Shown one piece after another: positions 25,899-34,922 of a DNA stretch of 64,000 bases; within the stretch, counting starts at the first letter, position 1, and every line of letters begins with the position of its first letter. Made by a program: the position numbers and the translations under genes. The stretch is from Brachybacterium tyrofermentans (GTDB lineage Bacteria > Actinomycetota > Actinomycetes > Actinomycetales > Dermabacteraceae): positions 1 through 64,000 of the forward strand of contig NZ_JABUXW010000023.1 of assembly GCF_014897585.1 (NCBI RefSeq), read 5' to 3'. The notes under the pieces were generated by a model. That model had not been told where the DNA came from and searched no databases. It worked only from the letters and a program-made list of their open reading frames with translations.

Positions 25899-28463
25899 TC
25901 AGCGGCGGGTCAGGCGGCGCCGCAGCCCGAGAGCGCCGACGCCGGCCAGCGCGATGACGCCGATCGCGAGGGCGAACGGGGCCACCTCCGCGCCGGTGCG
26001 AGCGAGGTCCGACGGGCCGTCGGCCTGGACGTCCGTGGAGTCGGTGTCCGCCGCGTCGGTGCCGCTCGTGTCGGTGCCGGACGAGTCGGTGCCCGTGCTG
26101 TCGGTATCGGCCGTGTCGGCATCGGTCATGTCAGCGTCCGAGCCGCCGGTGGTCGGCGGCACGGTGGTGTCGTCGGACGCGTCGTCGGCCGCATCGTCGG
26201 CGTCGTCCGCCGGCGGTGTCGTCGCGTCGTCCGCCGGCGGTGTCGTCGCGTCGTCCGCGTCGTCGGCCGGCGGGGTGGTGTCCTCGCCCTCGTCGCCCGC
26301 GTCGCCCTCATCGCTCGGGGGCGTCGTCGTGTCGTCGCCGTCCTCGCCGCCATCGCTGGGCGGAGGCGTCTCGTCCTCGCCGCAGACCTCCGGGGCGCCG
26401 CCGGCGGACCAGGTGAAGGACGGCAGCTCATAGGTGATCGCCGTGCCCTCGTCCGGGACAGCGGTGATGGTCAGCGGCACCACGGTGCCCTCGGGCACGC
26501 ACAGCCAGTCCGTGAGGGCGACGTCGCCGACGTAGCGGCCCTCGTCCTCGAGGTAGGCGTAGGGCGCCTCGAAGGTGCCGTGCTCGCCGGCGTCCACGCT
26601 CACCGAGGTGATCTCGGGGGCGCCGAGGCTGAGGGACTCCAGGCCGCCCAGTCGCAGCACCGGATCGGTGTCCACGCCGGCCTCGGAGTCGTACTCGCCG
26701 CCGTCGAGGATCTGCAGGTCCAGCTGCTGCTGGGAGTAGTCGGGGGCGAGGTTCTCGTTCGCGCCCAGGTAGTCGATGAAGGCGTCGCGGTCCAGCACGC
26801 CGGAGTCGCGCACGTTCTGCGCCTCGGACAGCGCCCACATGTTGTCGCCGCCCTCGAAGAGGAAGCTCGCGGTGACGATCGTGTAGGTGGCGTCGGGATC
26901 GATCGGCTCACCGTTGATGCGGATGTCGACGATGTGGTCGTCCATCTCACGGGTGCTGTCCAGGACGTACTCGACGTTGTTGGAGACGTTGAAGGCGAGG
27001 AACTCGCTGGTGGGCGCACCCTCGGCGTCGCGCTGCCACTGCTCCTCGAGCATCTGCGCGAACTGGGCCCCGGTGACCTCGCCGGAGTTCAGGGTGTTGC
27101 CGAAGGGCACCATCGTGTTGGCCTCGGCGTAGGTGACCACGCCATCGCCCTCGGCGCCGGCCGCCTCGTTCCACAGCTCGGCGCGGATGCCGCCGGGGTT
27201 CATCCAGCCGATGACCTCGTTCTCGCCGTCCAGACCGGCGTCCTCGAGGTACCACTTCATCGAATCCGCGAGCATGTTGCCGGCGGCGGAGTGGCGGGAG
27301 CGGTCATCGCCCTTGGTGGTCGCCTGATCCGTGACCGGGGAGAGGGTCTGACGGATGCCGTTCTCGTCGTACTCCGCGACCGTGGAGTCCCACGAGGTCG
27401 TGATGTCGTCGGAGATCGTGCCGACCTGCTCGGCGCCGAGCACCTCGGCGTTGGCGATCGCGTCGGCGATGATCTGGGAGGCGGCGTCGTAGGTGGCATC
27501 CCCGGCGCAGGCGTCGAGGTCGGCGTTCTCGGTGGGGATCAGCTCGGTGCCGCCCTCGACCACATCCCAGTCCCCGTCGTCGCCGAGCGCGAGGGTCACG
27601 GAGCCGATGTTGGCGCCGCTGGAGCCGGTCTGCACGACGGGTCGCACCTCGCCGTCCTGGCCGGGCACCGGGGCGTCGAAGGCGTAGGTCTGGTGGGAGT
27701 CGCCGTTGAAGATCGCGTCGACCTCGGAGGATGTATCCGTGACGATCTCGTCGAAGATCGGGTCGGAGTTGCTGGGTGCGGAGCCGGGCTCCCCGTTGCC
27801 GGAAGCGCCTTCGTGGTACGAGGCCACGAGGACGTCATACTCCTCGCCGGACTCGTTCAGCTCGTCGATGGCCTTGTTGACACCCTCGACCGGGTTGCCG
27901 AAGGTGAGGCCCTCGATCGCCGAGGGGCTGACCTTGCCGACGGTCTTGGTGGTGACGGCGCCGATCACGGCGACCTTCACGTCACCCGCCTCGACGATCG
28001 CGTAAGGCTCCAGGGCGTGGCTGCCATCGGCGTGGTACACGTTCGCGGCCAGGTCCGGGAAGTCGGTGCGCGGGGAGATGCGATCGGTCAGATCGTCCTG
28101 GCCCTTGTCGAACTCGTGGTTGCCGATCGCGCTCGCGTCCACGCCGAGGGCGTTGAGGAAGTCGATGGTGGGCTCGTCCCCGTCGACGGCTGAGGCGAAG
28201 GCGCTGCCACCCACGTTGTCCCCCGCTGAGAGCAGAGCAGAGTTCGGGTGCTGCGCCTGGGTGCTGGTGATCGTGCAGGCGAAGGCGTCGCCGGCCCCGA
28301 GGGCGCCGTGGAAGTCGTTGAAGGTCAGCAGATTGACCTCGTCACCGCTCTCAGCAGCGACAGCAGCACCGAGCGGGACGACGGCCGACGCGACGACGAC
28401 GGCGGCGGCCCCGAGGCCCACGGACGCGCCGCGCGCGAGGCGGCGGACGGGGGGAACGAACAT
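25899..28463 (-). CDS. cell-wall anchored 5'-nucleotidase/metallophosphatase
   Basis: An 854-residue exported enzyme of the UshA/5'-nucleotidase family. A signal peptide covers residues 1-37. The metallophosphatase domain begins with LLTFNDFHGAL (about 45) and has GNHEFDKG (about 113) and GDSHQTY. The 5'-nucleotidase C-terminal domain follows (about 360-580). An Asp/Thr-rich spacer lies near 690-815. The C terminus is a sorting signal: LARTG near 819, a hydrophobic stretch and RRRLTRR. LAxTG is the recognition sequence of class E sortases in high-GC actinobacteria. It removes phosphate from nucleotides at the cell surface. The start has AGGAGACC upstream. Confidence 0.92.
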   Translation of the reverse strand: MFVPPVRRLARGASVGLGAAAVVVASAVVPLGAAVAAESGDEVNLLTFNDFHGALGAGDAFACTITSTQAQHPNSALLSAGDNVGGSAFASAVDGDEPTIDFLNALGVDASAIGNHEFDKGQDDLTDRISPRTDFPDLAANVYHADGSHALEPYAIVEAGDVKVAVIGAVTTKTVGKVSPSAIEGLTFGNPVEGVNKAIDELNESGEEYDVLVASYHEGASGNGEPGSAPSNSDPIFDEIVTDTSSEVDAIFNGDSHQTYAFDAPVPGQDGEVRPVVQTGSSGANIGSVTLALGDDGDWDVVEGGTELIPTENADLDACAGDATYDAASQIIADAIANAEVLGAEQVGTISDDITTSWDSTVAEYDENGIRQTLSPVTDQATTKGDDRSRHSAAGNMLADSMKWYLEDAGLDGENEVIGWMNPGGIRAELWNEAAGAEGDGVVTYAEANTMVPFGNTLNSGEVTGAQFAQMLEEQWQRDAEGAPTSEFLAFNVSNNVEYVLDSTREMDDHIVDIRINGEPIDPDATYTIVTASFLFEGGDNMWALSEAQNVRDSGVLDRDAFIDYLGANENLAPDYSQQQLDLQILDGGEYDSEAGVDTDPVLRLGGLESLSLGAPEITSVSVDAGEHGTFEAPYAYLEDEGRYVGDVALTDWLCVPEGTVVPLTITAVPDEGTAITYELPSFTWSAGGAPEVCGEDETPPPSDGGEDGDDTTTPPSDEGDAGDEGEDTTPPADDADDATTPPADDATTPPADDADDAADDASDDTTVPPTTGGSDADMTDADTADTDSTGTDSSGTDTSGTDAADTDSTDVQADGPSDLARTGAEVAPFALAIGVIALAGVGALGLRRRLTRR

Positions 28464-28565
28464 GAAGGTCTCCTGGGAGTGATGTGTGCGCACGCCGTGC
28501 GCCTGGGGATATCTCATCCCATGGATTTCGCAACACGCTCGGGGTTCCCCGTTCCGGTTTCGACT

Positions 28566-28583
28566 TGTCACCGCGCGTTTACC
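28566..28583 (+). promoter_or_regulatory. possible PHO-box-like direct repeat
   Basis: TGTCACC and GTTTACC in exact 11-bp register, resembling the GTTCACC-N4 direct repeats bound by PhoP in Streptomyces. It lies about 100 bp upstream of the 5'-nucleotidase start, but the repeats point away from that gene, which weakens the case. Confidence 0.25.
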
Positions 28584-28695
28584 GATCCCTGTGACTCGCA
28601 CCTCGTTCATGACTGCCGCAAGGGGACGCCTTGACTCTTCCATGACGATCGCTCGCGCCCAGCGGGGTGGGGATCGTCCGTTCCGACCGATGGAG

Positions 28696-28845
28696 TCGAC
28701 CGAGCCGACGGGCCGAGTGACCGACGGGCCGACGGGTCGACGGGCCGACGGGTCGACGGCCGTCGGGCAGACCGTCTGACCGACGGACGGACGGAGGGGC
28801 CGACGGGCGGACGGGCGGAGGGGCGGAGGGGTCGACGGACCTGAC
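28696..28845. repeat. GACGGGCC/GACGGGTC low-complexity block
   Basis: About 150 bp built mainly from CGACGGGC, CGACGGGT and GGACGGAC words in irregular tandem order. It is noncoding as far as I can tell. Confidence 0.65.
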
Positions 28846-29177
28846 GCAGTCCCGAGAGAGAGGCGGCGATCACGGAGCATCCGCCCTGAGTGCGCTTTCC
28901 TTGTGACGCACGACGTGAGAGCCGGGGGATACGGTTACGTGACGGTCCGCGAAGTGGGTAGCATCGGTGAGTACTTCGGACGACACGCCTCCTCGCGCAC
29001 TCGTCTCTGGCCCCGGGCCCGACCGGTCGTCGAGCTCGCCTCCCCGGGTCGCACCCGGCATCGTCCGCAGCTCGTCGATCCTCCTCAACCTCCAGCCGAC
29101 GCCGGCTCCCCTGTCCAGGGACGCCATCGGTGCCCCGCCGGGACGCCGACCACCGTCACTCCAAGGAGTCAGTTCCC

Positions 29178-30629
29178 ATGGTCCTGCCGATGCCGTTCCT
29201 CTCCCGCCGACCCACCGTTCCCGCGAAGGACGGCGCGAGCTGGCCGCACGTGATCATCCTGGGCGGCGGGTTCGCCGGGGCGCACGCCGTGGGGGCCCTG
29301 CGCGATGCGCGGGTGCGCGTCACCCTGATCGACCGCAACGTCTACAAGACCTTCCAGCCGCTGCTCTACCAGGTGGCCACGGCCGGCCTGAACCCGGGCG
29401 ACGTCACCATGTTCCTGCGCGGCCTCTCCCTGAAGGTCCCGAACATGCGGTACCGCCAGGGCGAGGTCGAGGGGGTGGACCCCGAGCGCAAGGTGGTCAA
29501 GCTCGACGAGGGCCAGAAGGGCATCCACGAGCTGTCCTACGACTACCTGATCGTGGCCAACGGCGCGACGACCACCTACTTCGGCACCCCCGGCGCCGAA
29601 GAGCACGCGATGCCGATGTACACCCGCAGCCAGGCCCTCGCGATCCGCGACCGCATCTTCTCCGAGCTCGAGCGCTCCAGCCGTGAGGACGTCCGCGGCC
29701 ACGACAAGCTGCACGTGTGCATCGTCGGCGGCGGTCCGACGGGCGTGGAGATCGCCGGCGCCCTCGCGGACTTCCGCATGCAGGAGCTGGACATCCTCTA
29801 TCCCGAGATGGACCCGGGGACCTTGCAGGTCACGGTGCTGCAGCGCGGCGATGAGCTCATCAAGGAGTTCAGCCCGAAGTACCGCGAGTACGCCGCCGAG
29901 GAGCTCAAGGACCGCGGTGTCACCCTGCGCCTGGGCCACGGTGTGAAGGAAGTCGGCTACGACCACGTGGTCCTGGACAACGGGTCGATCCTCGAATCCG
30001 ACATCACCATCTGGGCCGCGGGCGTCGCCATCCCCGATTCCGTCAAGGAGTGGGGCCTTCCGCAGGACAAGCGCGGACGCCTCGCAGTGGACGACTTCCT
30101 GCAGGTCAAGGGACATCCGGGCGTGTATGCAGCCGGAGACATCGCCGGCCAGGACGAGGCTCTCCCCCAGCTCGCCCAGCCCGCGATCCAGATGGGTCAG
30201 GCCGCCGCCCGCGCCATCGCCGCAGAGGTCGCCGGCAAGCCTCGCAAGAAGTTCAAGTACACGGACCTCGGCACCATGGCCACCATCGGCCGTCACGCCG
30301 CGATCGCCGAGATCCCGGTTCTCGGCGGGCTCTCCGGCGCGATGGGCTGGGCCGCTTGGCTGGGCGTGCACATCACCAAGATGATCGGGCACCGCAACCA
30401 GCGCGCCGTCGCGATGAACCTGATCTCGCTGTACTCGGGTTCCCGCGCCACCCACCAGCCGAACCCCGTGGTGGGCGAGGTCAACTCGCTGCGCGCGGCC
30501 CGGATCTTCGAGGAGCAGGCCGCCAAGCGGAAGTTCGGCAAGGGGGCCTGCGCCGACGCGCCGGCCGACGAGGCAGCGGCCGCCGCCGCCCCCGGGGCCA
30601 GCAGCGTCCCGGGCCCGACGAAGGACTGA
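29178..30629 (+). CDS. ndh: type II NADH dehydrogenase-like flavoprotein
   Basis: A 483-residue single-subunit NADH:quinone oxidoreductase-like enzyme. The first FAD-binding motif is VIILGGGFAGAHAV (about 26-39), followed by RNVYKTFQPLLYQVATAGL (about 52-70), typical of Ndh. The NAD-binding motif is IVGGGPTGVEIAGALAD (about 180-196), and VYAAGDIAG lies near 315. The C terminus has the hydrophobic segment AAWLGVHITKMIGHRNQ, which associates the enzyme with the membrane. It passes electrons from NADH to menaquinone without pumping protons. The ATG at 29178 has AAGGAGT upstream. Confidence 0.9.
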   Translation: MVLPMPFLSRRPTVPAKDGASWPHVIILGGGFAGAHAVGALRDARVRVTLIDRNVYKTFQPLLYQVATAGLNPGDVTMFLRGLSLKVPNMRYRQGEVEGVDPERKVVKLDEGQKGIHELSYDYLIVANGATTTYFGTPGAEEHAMPMYTRSQALAIRDRIFSELERSSREDVRGHDKLHVCIVGGGPTGVEIAGALADFRMQELDILYPEMDPGTLQVTVLQRGDELIKEFSPKYREYAAEELKDRGVTLRLGHGVKEVGYDHVVLDNGSILESDITIWAAGVAIPDSVKEWGLPQDKRGRLAVDDFLQVKGHPGVYAAGDIAGQDEALPQLAQPAIQMGQAAARAIAAEVAGKPRKKFKYTDLGTMATIGRHAAIAEIPVLGGLSGAMGWAAWLGVHITKMIGHRNQRAVAMNLISLYSGSRATHQPNPVVGEVNSLRAARIFEEQAAKRKFGKGACADAPADEAAAAAAPGASSVPGPTKD

Positions 30630-30641
30630 CGCGCACGGGGT

Positions 30642-30658
30642 ACGGACCTCGTGTCCGT
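30642..30658. terminator. weak candidate terminator between convergent genes
   Basis: ACGGAC and GTCCGT arms with a 5-nt loop, 13 bp after the ndh stop and 29 bp from the stop of the convergent FAD oxidoreductase gene. Confidence 0.35.
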
Positions 30659-30686
30659 TGCCCCGCTGCCGCACAGCCCCGCTGCG

Positions 30687-32399
30687 TCACCGCAGAGCCT
30701 CGTCCGGTTCCGGCAGGCGCCGACGGATCGCCTCGGGCCACTCGAGCCGCACTCCTAGCTCGTCTCGGAGCAGCGCCTGCAGCTCCGCGACCCTCTCGGG
30801 GCTCGCGTGCACCTCGGCCGGGGTCACTCCACGACGGCGACAGATCTCGGCGAGCGCGCCGACGGCCTCGCCGATCGACCACTCCACGGGGTGCAGCCGA
30901 TAGGCGCCGTTGGTGATGTGGGTGGTGCCGATGTTCTTGTTGGCCGGGAGCAGGTTCGTGACGTCGGCCGGGATGAGAGCCCCGAGCGGGATCTGGAACG
31001 GGAAGGAGTCGATGTCGACGTAGGTGCGGGCCGACGTCGACGGGTGCAGGTCGATCCGGTAGTGCCCCGTCCCCACGGAATCCGCGAACTCCGCGGGGCC
31101 GGCGAACTCGCCGCGCATCTCCCGGCCGATGTGCTCCTCCGTCACGGTGAACAGCGCGCGGATGCGGCGGGACTCACGGATGTAGGGCTGGCGGGCGAGC
31201 CCGTCGGCGGTTCCCAGGACGTCTCCGCGCAGCCGGAGCTCCGGGTACCCGTGCCCACCTCCGGTGCGGGGCGCCTCGGTCTGCAGCCAGTGCACGAAGG
31301 ACAGGGTCAGCTGGCGTGCTTCGTCCTCGGCGCGCGCCCTCTCCTCGGCGCCGACGCCGAGCAGCGGCAGATCCCAGAAGTCGATCTGCGGCCAGTTGAC
31401 CAGGCTGATCTCCCCGCCCGGGGTGCCCGGCTCGAGGACCTCCTGGGAGCGCACCCGACGGTAGTGCCACATGCCCCGTCCGTCCTGGACACCCTCGTCA
31501 CCGACCGGATCCTCCAGGAAGACCGGGCGGTGGCGCACCTCGAGCGTGATCGGGTGGACGTCGTCGAAGGAGAGCTGCGGGCCGGGCCAGAAATCGGGGA
31601 CCACGGTCGCGTACCGCTCGTACAGCGCGGGTCGGGGCACCAGCTCCCGATTCCCCGGCGCCCATTCGAGCGCGCAGCACCAGGTGATCGCCTGCTGGTC
31701 GAGGGGATCCGCCTGCTCGGGGGCATGGAGCTCGCCATGCTCGCTGCGAGCTTCCGCGCCGATCACGTGCTCGACCTCCCCGAGCTCCAGCAGATCGCCG
31801 AGCTCGGTGGCGTCGACGATCAACGGAACCCTCAGGATCGTCTCCACGCCGGTCCGGAGCTCGCGGACGACCACCGAGCTGATCCGGTCTCCGTCACGCT
31901 CTGCCGCGGTGGGTTCGTGCTCGCGCAACCAGGTGATCTGCCCGCTGGACAGCAGCGGGGAGAGCATCTGCTCGAGCACCAGCGCCCCGATGCGGGGCTC
32001 ATGGCAGAGCTTGGACACGAAGCCCTTCCCCGGGTTCAGCTGTGCATCGGCCCGGGCGCTCTGCGTGAGCGGGAAGTTCTGCCGATAGTGCTCCCGGACC
32101 GCCTCCCGGAACTCTGTGTAGCTCGCCGAATTCGGGTGGGACTCCACCCACGCGGACTCGTCCGGTGGGACGCCCTGCACCGTGAGCTGGCCGCCGAGCC
32201 AGGGATCCGCCTCCGTGAGGATCACGCGATGGCCGAGCCGCGCGGCGGTGAGAGCGGCCGCGACCCCTCCGAGCCCGCCGCCGATCACGACGAGATCGGC
32301 CGCCAGCTCGCGCGGCTCGGGTGCTGGCGCTGGCGCCGGTGCGGGCTCGGGTGCTGGTACGGGATCTGGTGCTGGTGTGGTCGTGCCGGGAGAGGTCAC
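30687..32399 (-). CDS. FAD-dependent oxidoreductase (FAD_oxidored family)
   Basis: A 570-residue flavoprotein of the PF12831 type. A Pro/Ala leader covers residues 1-30, followed by the dinucleotide-binding motif VVIGGGLGGVAAALTAARLG (about 38-57) and TEADPWLGGQLTVQGVPPDE (about 63-82). Further conserved pieces are LIVDATELGDLL, RESRRIRALFTVTEEHIG and VTNLLPANKNIGTTHITNGAYRLHPVEWSIGEA near the C terminus. Members often sit in carbohydrate loci, as here, divergent from a sugar-uptake operon; the exact reaction is unknown. I chose the GTG at 32399 for its AGGATGAATC ribosome site; an in-frame ATG at 32522 has none. Confidence 0.82.
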   Translation of the reverse strand: MTSPGTTTPAPDPVPAPEPAPAPAPAPEPRELAADLVVIGGGLGGVAAALTAARLGHRVILTEADPWLGGQLTVQGVPPDESAWVESHPNSASYTEFREAVREHYRQNFPLTQSARADAQLNPGKGFVSKLCHEPRIGALVLEQMLSPLLSSGQITWLREHEPTAAERDGDRISSVVVRELRTGVETILRVPLIVDATELGDLLELGEVEHVIGAEARSEHGELHAPEQADPLDQQAITWCCALEWAPGNRELVPRPALYERYATVVPDFWPGPQLSFDDVHPITLEVRHRPVFLEDPVGDEGVQDGRGMWHYRRVRSQEVLEPGTPGGEISLVNWPQIDFWDLPLLGVGAEERARAEDEARQLTLSFVHWLQTEAPRTGGGHGYPELRLRGDVLGTADGLARQPYIRESRRIRALFTVTEEHIGREMRGEFAGPAEFADSVGTGHYRIDLHPSTSARTYVDIDSFPFQIPLGALIPADVTNLLPANKNIGTTHITNGAYRLHPVEWSIGEAVGALAEICRRRGVTPAEVHASPERVAELQALLRDELGVRLEWPEAIRRRLPEPDEALR

Positions 32400-32589
32400 C
32401 GATTCATCCTGTCGAGTCGGAGGAGGTGGCCGCAGGATATGCCGCAGCCCACGGCCGCGGGGGCGAAGAGCGCCTGACGACGAGCCGATTTCACTCCCTC
32501 GAGGAGCCTCGTTCATCGTCATGAGAAGTCGCGTTCATGGTGACCAGGACGCGGATCTCGGCCCCAACGATCCAGTTCCCAGCTCGGGG

Positions 32590-32619
32590 TTGACATGGGT
32601 CACAGATCGACTCTAGGTT
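32590..32619 (+). promoter_or_regulatory. promoter of the sugar-uptake operon
   Basis: TTGACA (32590-32595), an 18-bp spacer and TAGGTT (32614-32619). The -35 box is a perfect consensus, the best in the window. Confidence 0.7.
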
Positions 32620-32621
32620 CT

Positions 32622-32639
32622 GTTACATCCTTACGTAAC
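32622..32639. promoter_or_regulatory. candidate operator downstream of the -10 box
   Basis: GTTAC-N8-GTAAC, overlapping the palindrome TTACGTAA. It begins 3 bp after the -10 box, so a bound protein would block transcription. The ROK regulator at the end of the locus is the obvious candidate. Confidence 0.45.
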
Positions 32640-32699
32640 CTCCCCTCACCCCCACCTCGAGCGGCACATCCACCACTCTCCAGCATAGGTGTCCAGTCC

Positions 32700-33926
32700 A
32701 TGAATACTGCCCGAATAGCCACGAAACAGCTGAGAGTCGGCCTCGTCGGCTCCGGCCAGCGCGCCGCCTCCTATTTTCGTAACGTCCCGGCAGATATGGC
32801 GGATTCTGTCGACCTCTCGGCGATTTCGGATCCAGATCATGAGCGCCGCGAGGCCTTCGCCGGTCTCTTCGCCGCACAGCCCGACTTCCATGACGATGGC
32901 GTGGAGATGCTGCGCGATCGCCACCTCGACGCCGTGGTCGTCGCCTCCCCGAACGACCAGCACGTGGCATACGCGGTCGAGGCGATGCGGCAGGGGCTTC
33001 CGCTGATGCTCGAGAAGCCGGTCGCGACCACCGTGGAGGGGCTCTCCGCGCTCTGGTCCGCGGAACAGGCACGAACCGCGTCCCGCACCGTCGTCGGATT
33101 CGTGCTGCGCTACACGCGCTTCTACGAACGTGTGCGGGAGATCGTCCGCTCCGGCCGGCTGGGCGAGATCCTCTCGGTCCAGGCCGACGAGAACCTCGGC
33201 ACCGGGCTGACGCTCATGCAGTACCAGGGCTGGCGACAGGACGTCGGGCATTCCGGCGGCTGGATGCTCGAGAAGTGCTGCCATGACGTCGACGTCCTGG
33301 GATACGTCCTGGGCAGCCGCCCCGTGCGTGTGCACTCCATGGCCTCGGCCCTCGCGTTCCGGCCCCGCGCGGAGAGCGAACAGCTGCCGCGGTTCCGCCC
33401 GACCGCCGGGCCCGGCGAGCTCGACTTCGGGGACGAGGCGACGAAGAACGCTCTGCGCTCGAGCACCCAGCACTCCCCCTACGGCCCGTCCGGTCTCCCG
33501 GACCGCCAGGTCGCGACCTTGGAGTTCGGCAACGGTACGCTCGCCACCTTCACCGCCGTGATGGCGCAGCCGCGCTCCACCCGTCGGCTGCGGATCTTCG
33601 GGACCGAGGGTCTGCTGGAGGGCGACCTGAGCGCCCGGACCCTCGATCTGTCCTTCCCGGATCCCGCCGGTGGAGCCGGGTCCACACAGGAGCACGAGAG
33701 CGTGCAGATCGGCGCGAGCGGCCACCACGGAGGCGACGAGATCCTCGGTGAACTGTTCTGGCGTCTCGCCGCCGGGGAGGACCGGACCCCGCGGGCCGGT
33801 CTCGCCGAGGGCATCGACGCGGTGCTGTGCGCGATGGCCCTGCAGGACTCGGCCCGCACCGGGATGCCGGTGCACCTCGCGGATCTGCGTCGTGCGGTCT
33901 TCGGCGCCTCGGAACCGGTCGCCTGA
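32700..33926 (+). CDS. Gfo/Idh/MocA family dehydrogenase
   Basis: A 408-residue NAD(P)-dependent sugar or cyclitol dehydrogenase. The Rossmann motif is VGLVGSGQRAASYF (about 13-26). The signature LPLMLEKPVATT, with the conserved Lys-Pro, lies near 101-112. The C-terminal substrate domain has GGWMLEKCCHDVDVLGYVLGS near 183-203, where the His-Asp positions are the catalytic ones of the family. It is first in the operon, and the next gene's ATG overlaps its stop (TGATG). It probably oxidises the sugar brought in by the transporter. Confidence 0.9.
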   Translation: MNTARIATKQLRVGLVGSGQRAASYFRNVPADMADSVDLSAISDPDHERREAFAGLFAAQPDFHDDGVEMLRDRHLDAVVVASPNDQHVAYAVEAMRQGLPLMLEKPVATTVEGLSALWSAEQARTASRTVVGFVLRYTRFYERVREIVRSGRLGEILSVQADENLGTGLTLMQYQGWRQDVGHSGGWMLEKCCHDVDVLGYVLGSRPVRVHSMASALAFRPRAESEQLPRFRPTAGPGELDFGDEATKNALRSSTQHSPYGPSGLPDRQVATLEFGNGTLATFTAVMAQPRSTRRLRIFGTEGLLEGDLSARTLDLSFPDPAGGAGSTQEHESVQIGASGHHGGDEILGELFWRLAAGEDRTPRAGLAEGIDAVLCAMALQDSARTGMPVHLADLRRAVFGASEPVA

Positions 33927-34918
33927 TGTCCTCCGCGTCCCCGTCGGCCACGCGTACGTCGACCGCGTCCCCGCCGGCCGACCAGCCCGCGGCGTCGTTC
34001 CCGCAGCCGTCGCGCCGGCGCCGGCTGCGTCGGCGCGTGGTCGCGAGCTGGCAGCTGTATCTCCTCGCCGCCCCCGCCCTGATCTTCTTCCTGATCTTCA
34101 ACTACGTCCCGATGTACGGGGTGCAGATCGCGTTCAAGGACTTCATCGCGAGCAAAGGGATCGCCGGCAGCCCCTGGACCGGGTTCGAGAACTTCGAGCG
34201 CTTCTTCGGGTCGTTCTACTTCTGGCGCCTGCTGAAGAACACCCTGGTGCTGAGCGTCTACCAGATGCTCCTCTTCCCGCTGCCGATCATCCTGGCGCTC
34301 GCGCTCAACGAGCTGAAGAGCAGGTTCTTCAAGCGGTTCACCCAGACCCTCACCTACGCACCGCACTTCGTCTCCACGGTCGTGGTGGTCGGCATGCTGT
34401 TCGCCTTCCTGGACCCCAACACCGGGCTGCTGAACCATCTGCTCGGGCTCGTCGGGCTCGACCCGATCCAGTTCATGCAGGATCCGGCCTGGTTCCGTCA
34501 CCTCTACGTGTGGTCCGGGGTGTGGCAGTCGCTGGGGTGGAGCACGATCATCTACCTCGCCGCGCTGGCCGGTGTGAACCCCGAGCTGCACCAGGCGGCG
34601 GAGGTCGACGGCGCGAACCGCCTGCAGCGGATCCGGCACGTGAACATCCCCGCGATCATGCCCACGGTGGTCATCCTGTTCATCCTCGACTTCGGCAGCT
34701 TCATGTCCGTCGGCTTCGAGAAGGTGCTGCTGATGACCAACACCCTCAACGCCGAGACGGCCGACGTCATCCAGACCTTCGTCTACGAGACGGGACTGAT
34801 CCAGGGCCAGTACAGCTACGCAGCTGCCGTCGGGCTCTTCGACTCGGTCATCAACATCATCCTGCTGATCACCGTGAACCAGCTGGCCCGCAAGTTCTCC
34901 GAGAACAGTCTGTGGTGA
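33926..34918 (+). CDS. sugar ABC transporter permease, LplB/YtcP-type subunit 1
   Basis: A 330-residue permease with an Arg-rich N terminus (RRRRLRRRV) and six membrane helices. It has the subfamily start LYLLAAPALIFFLIFNYVPMYGVQIAFKDF (about 43-72), characteristic of the LplB group that imports complex oligosaccharides. The EAA loop reads HQAAEVDGANRLQRIRHVNIPAI (about 222-244); the loop contacts the ATPase. The start shares one base with the stop of the dehydrogenase gene. Confidence 0.92.
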   Translation: MSSASPSATRTSTASPPADQPAASFPQPSRRRRLRRRVVASWQLYLLAAPALIFFLIFNYVPMYGVQIAFKDFIASKGIAGSPWTGFENFERFFGSFYFWRLLKNTLVLSVYQMLLFPLPIILALALNELKSRFFKRFTQTLTYAPHFVSTVVVVGMLFAFLDPNTGLLNHLLGLVGLDPIQFMQDPAWFRHLYVWSGVWQSLGWSTIIYLAALAGVNPELHQAAEVDGANRLQRIRHVNIPAIMPTVVILFILDFGSFMSVGFEKVLLMTNTLNAETADVIQTFVYETGLIQGQYSYAAAVGLFDSVINIILLITVNQLARKFSENSLW

Positions 34919-34922
34919 TCCC

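Larger units (their letters stand above)
28464..29177. other. long intergenic region
   Basis: A 714-bp gap between divergent genes (5'-nucleotidase and NADH dehydrogenase). It holds a possible phosphate-regulator site at 28566-28583 and a low-complexity GACGGGC block at 28696-28845. Several frames cross it, but none has a ribosome site or recognisable protein. Promoters for both genes must be here; TTGCGA-N16-TATCCC on the minus strand near 28505-28535 is one weak candidate. Confidence 0.5.
32400..32699. promoter_or_regulatory. divergent control region of the sugar locus
   Basis: The 300 bp between the FAD oxidoreductase and MocA dehydrogenase starts. It includes a good sigma-70-type promoter for the plus strand and an inverted repeat, both listed separately. 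It should also hold the promoter of the FAD oxidoreductase gene, which I could not locate. Confidence 0.5.

Noticed and set aside
22944..28193. A 1749-codon open frame on the plus strand
   Set aside because: It is antisense to the nuclease and 5'-nucleotidase genes, whose domains and signals are unmistakable. Its protein is Val/Gly/His/Asp-rich, typical of GC-rich shadow frames.
28464..28880. N-terminal extension of the 5'-nucleotidase to 993 residues
   Set aside because: The signal peptide begins at the ATG at 28463 with a good ribosome site; the extension is repeat-derived.
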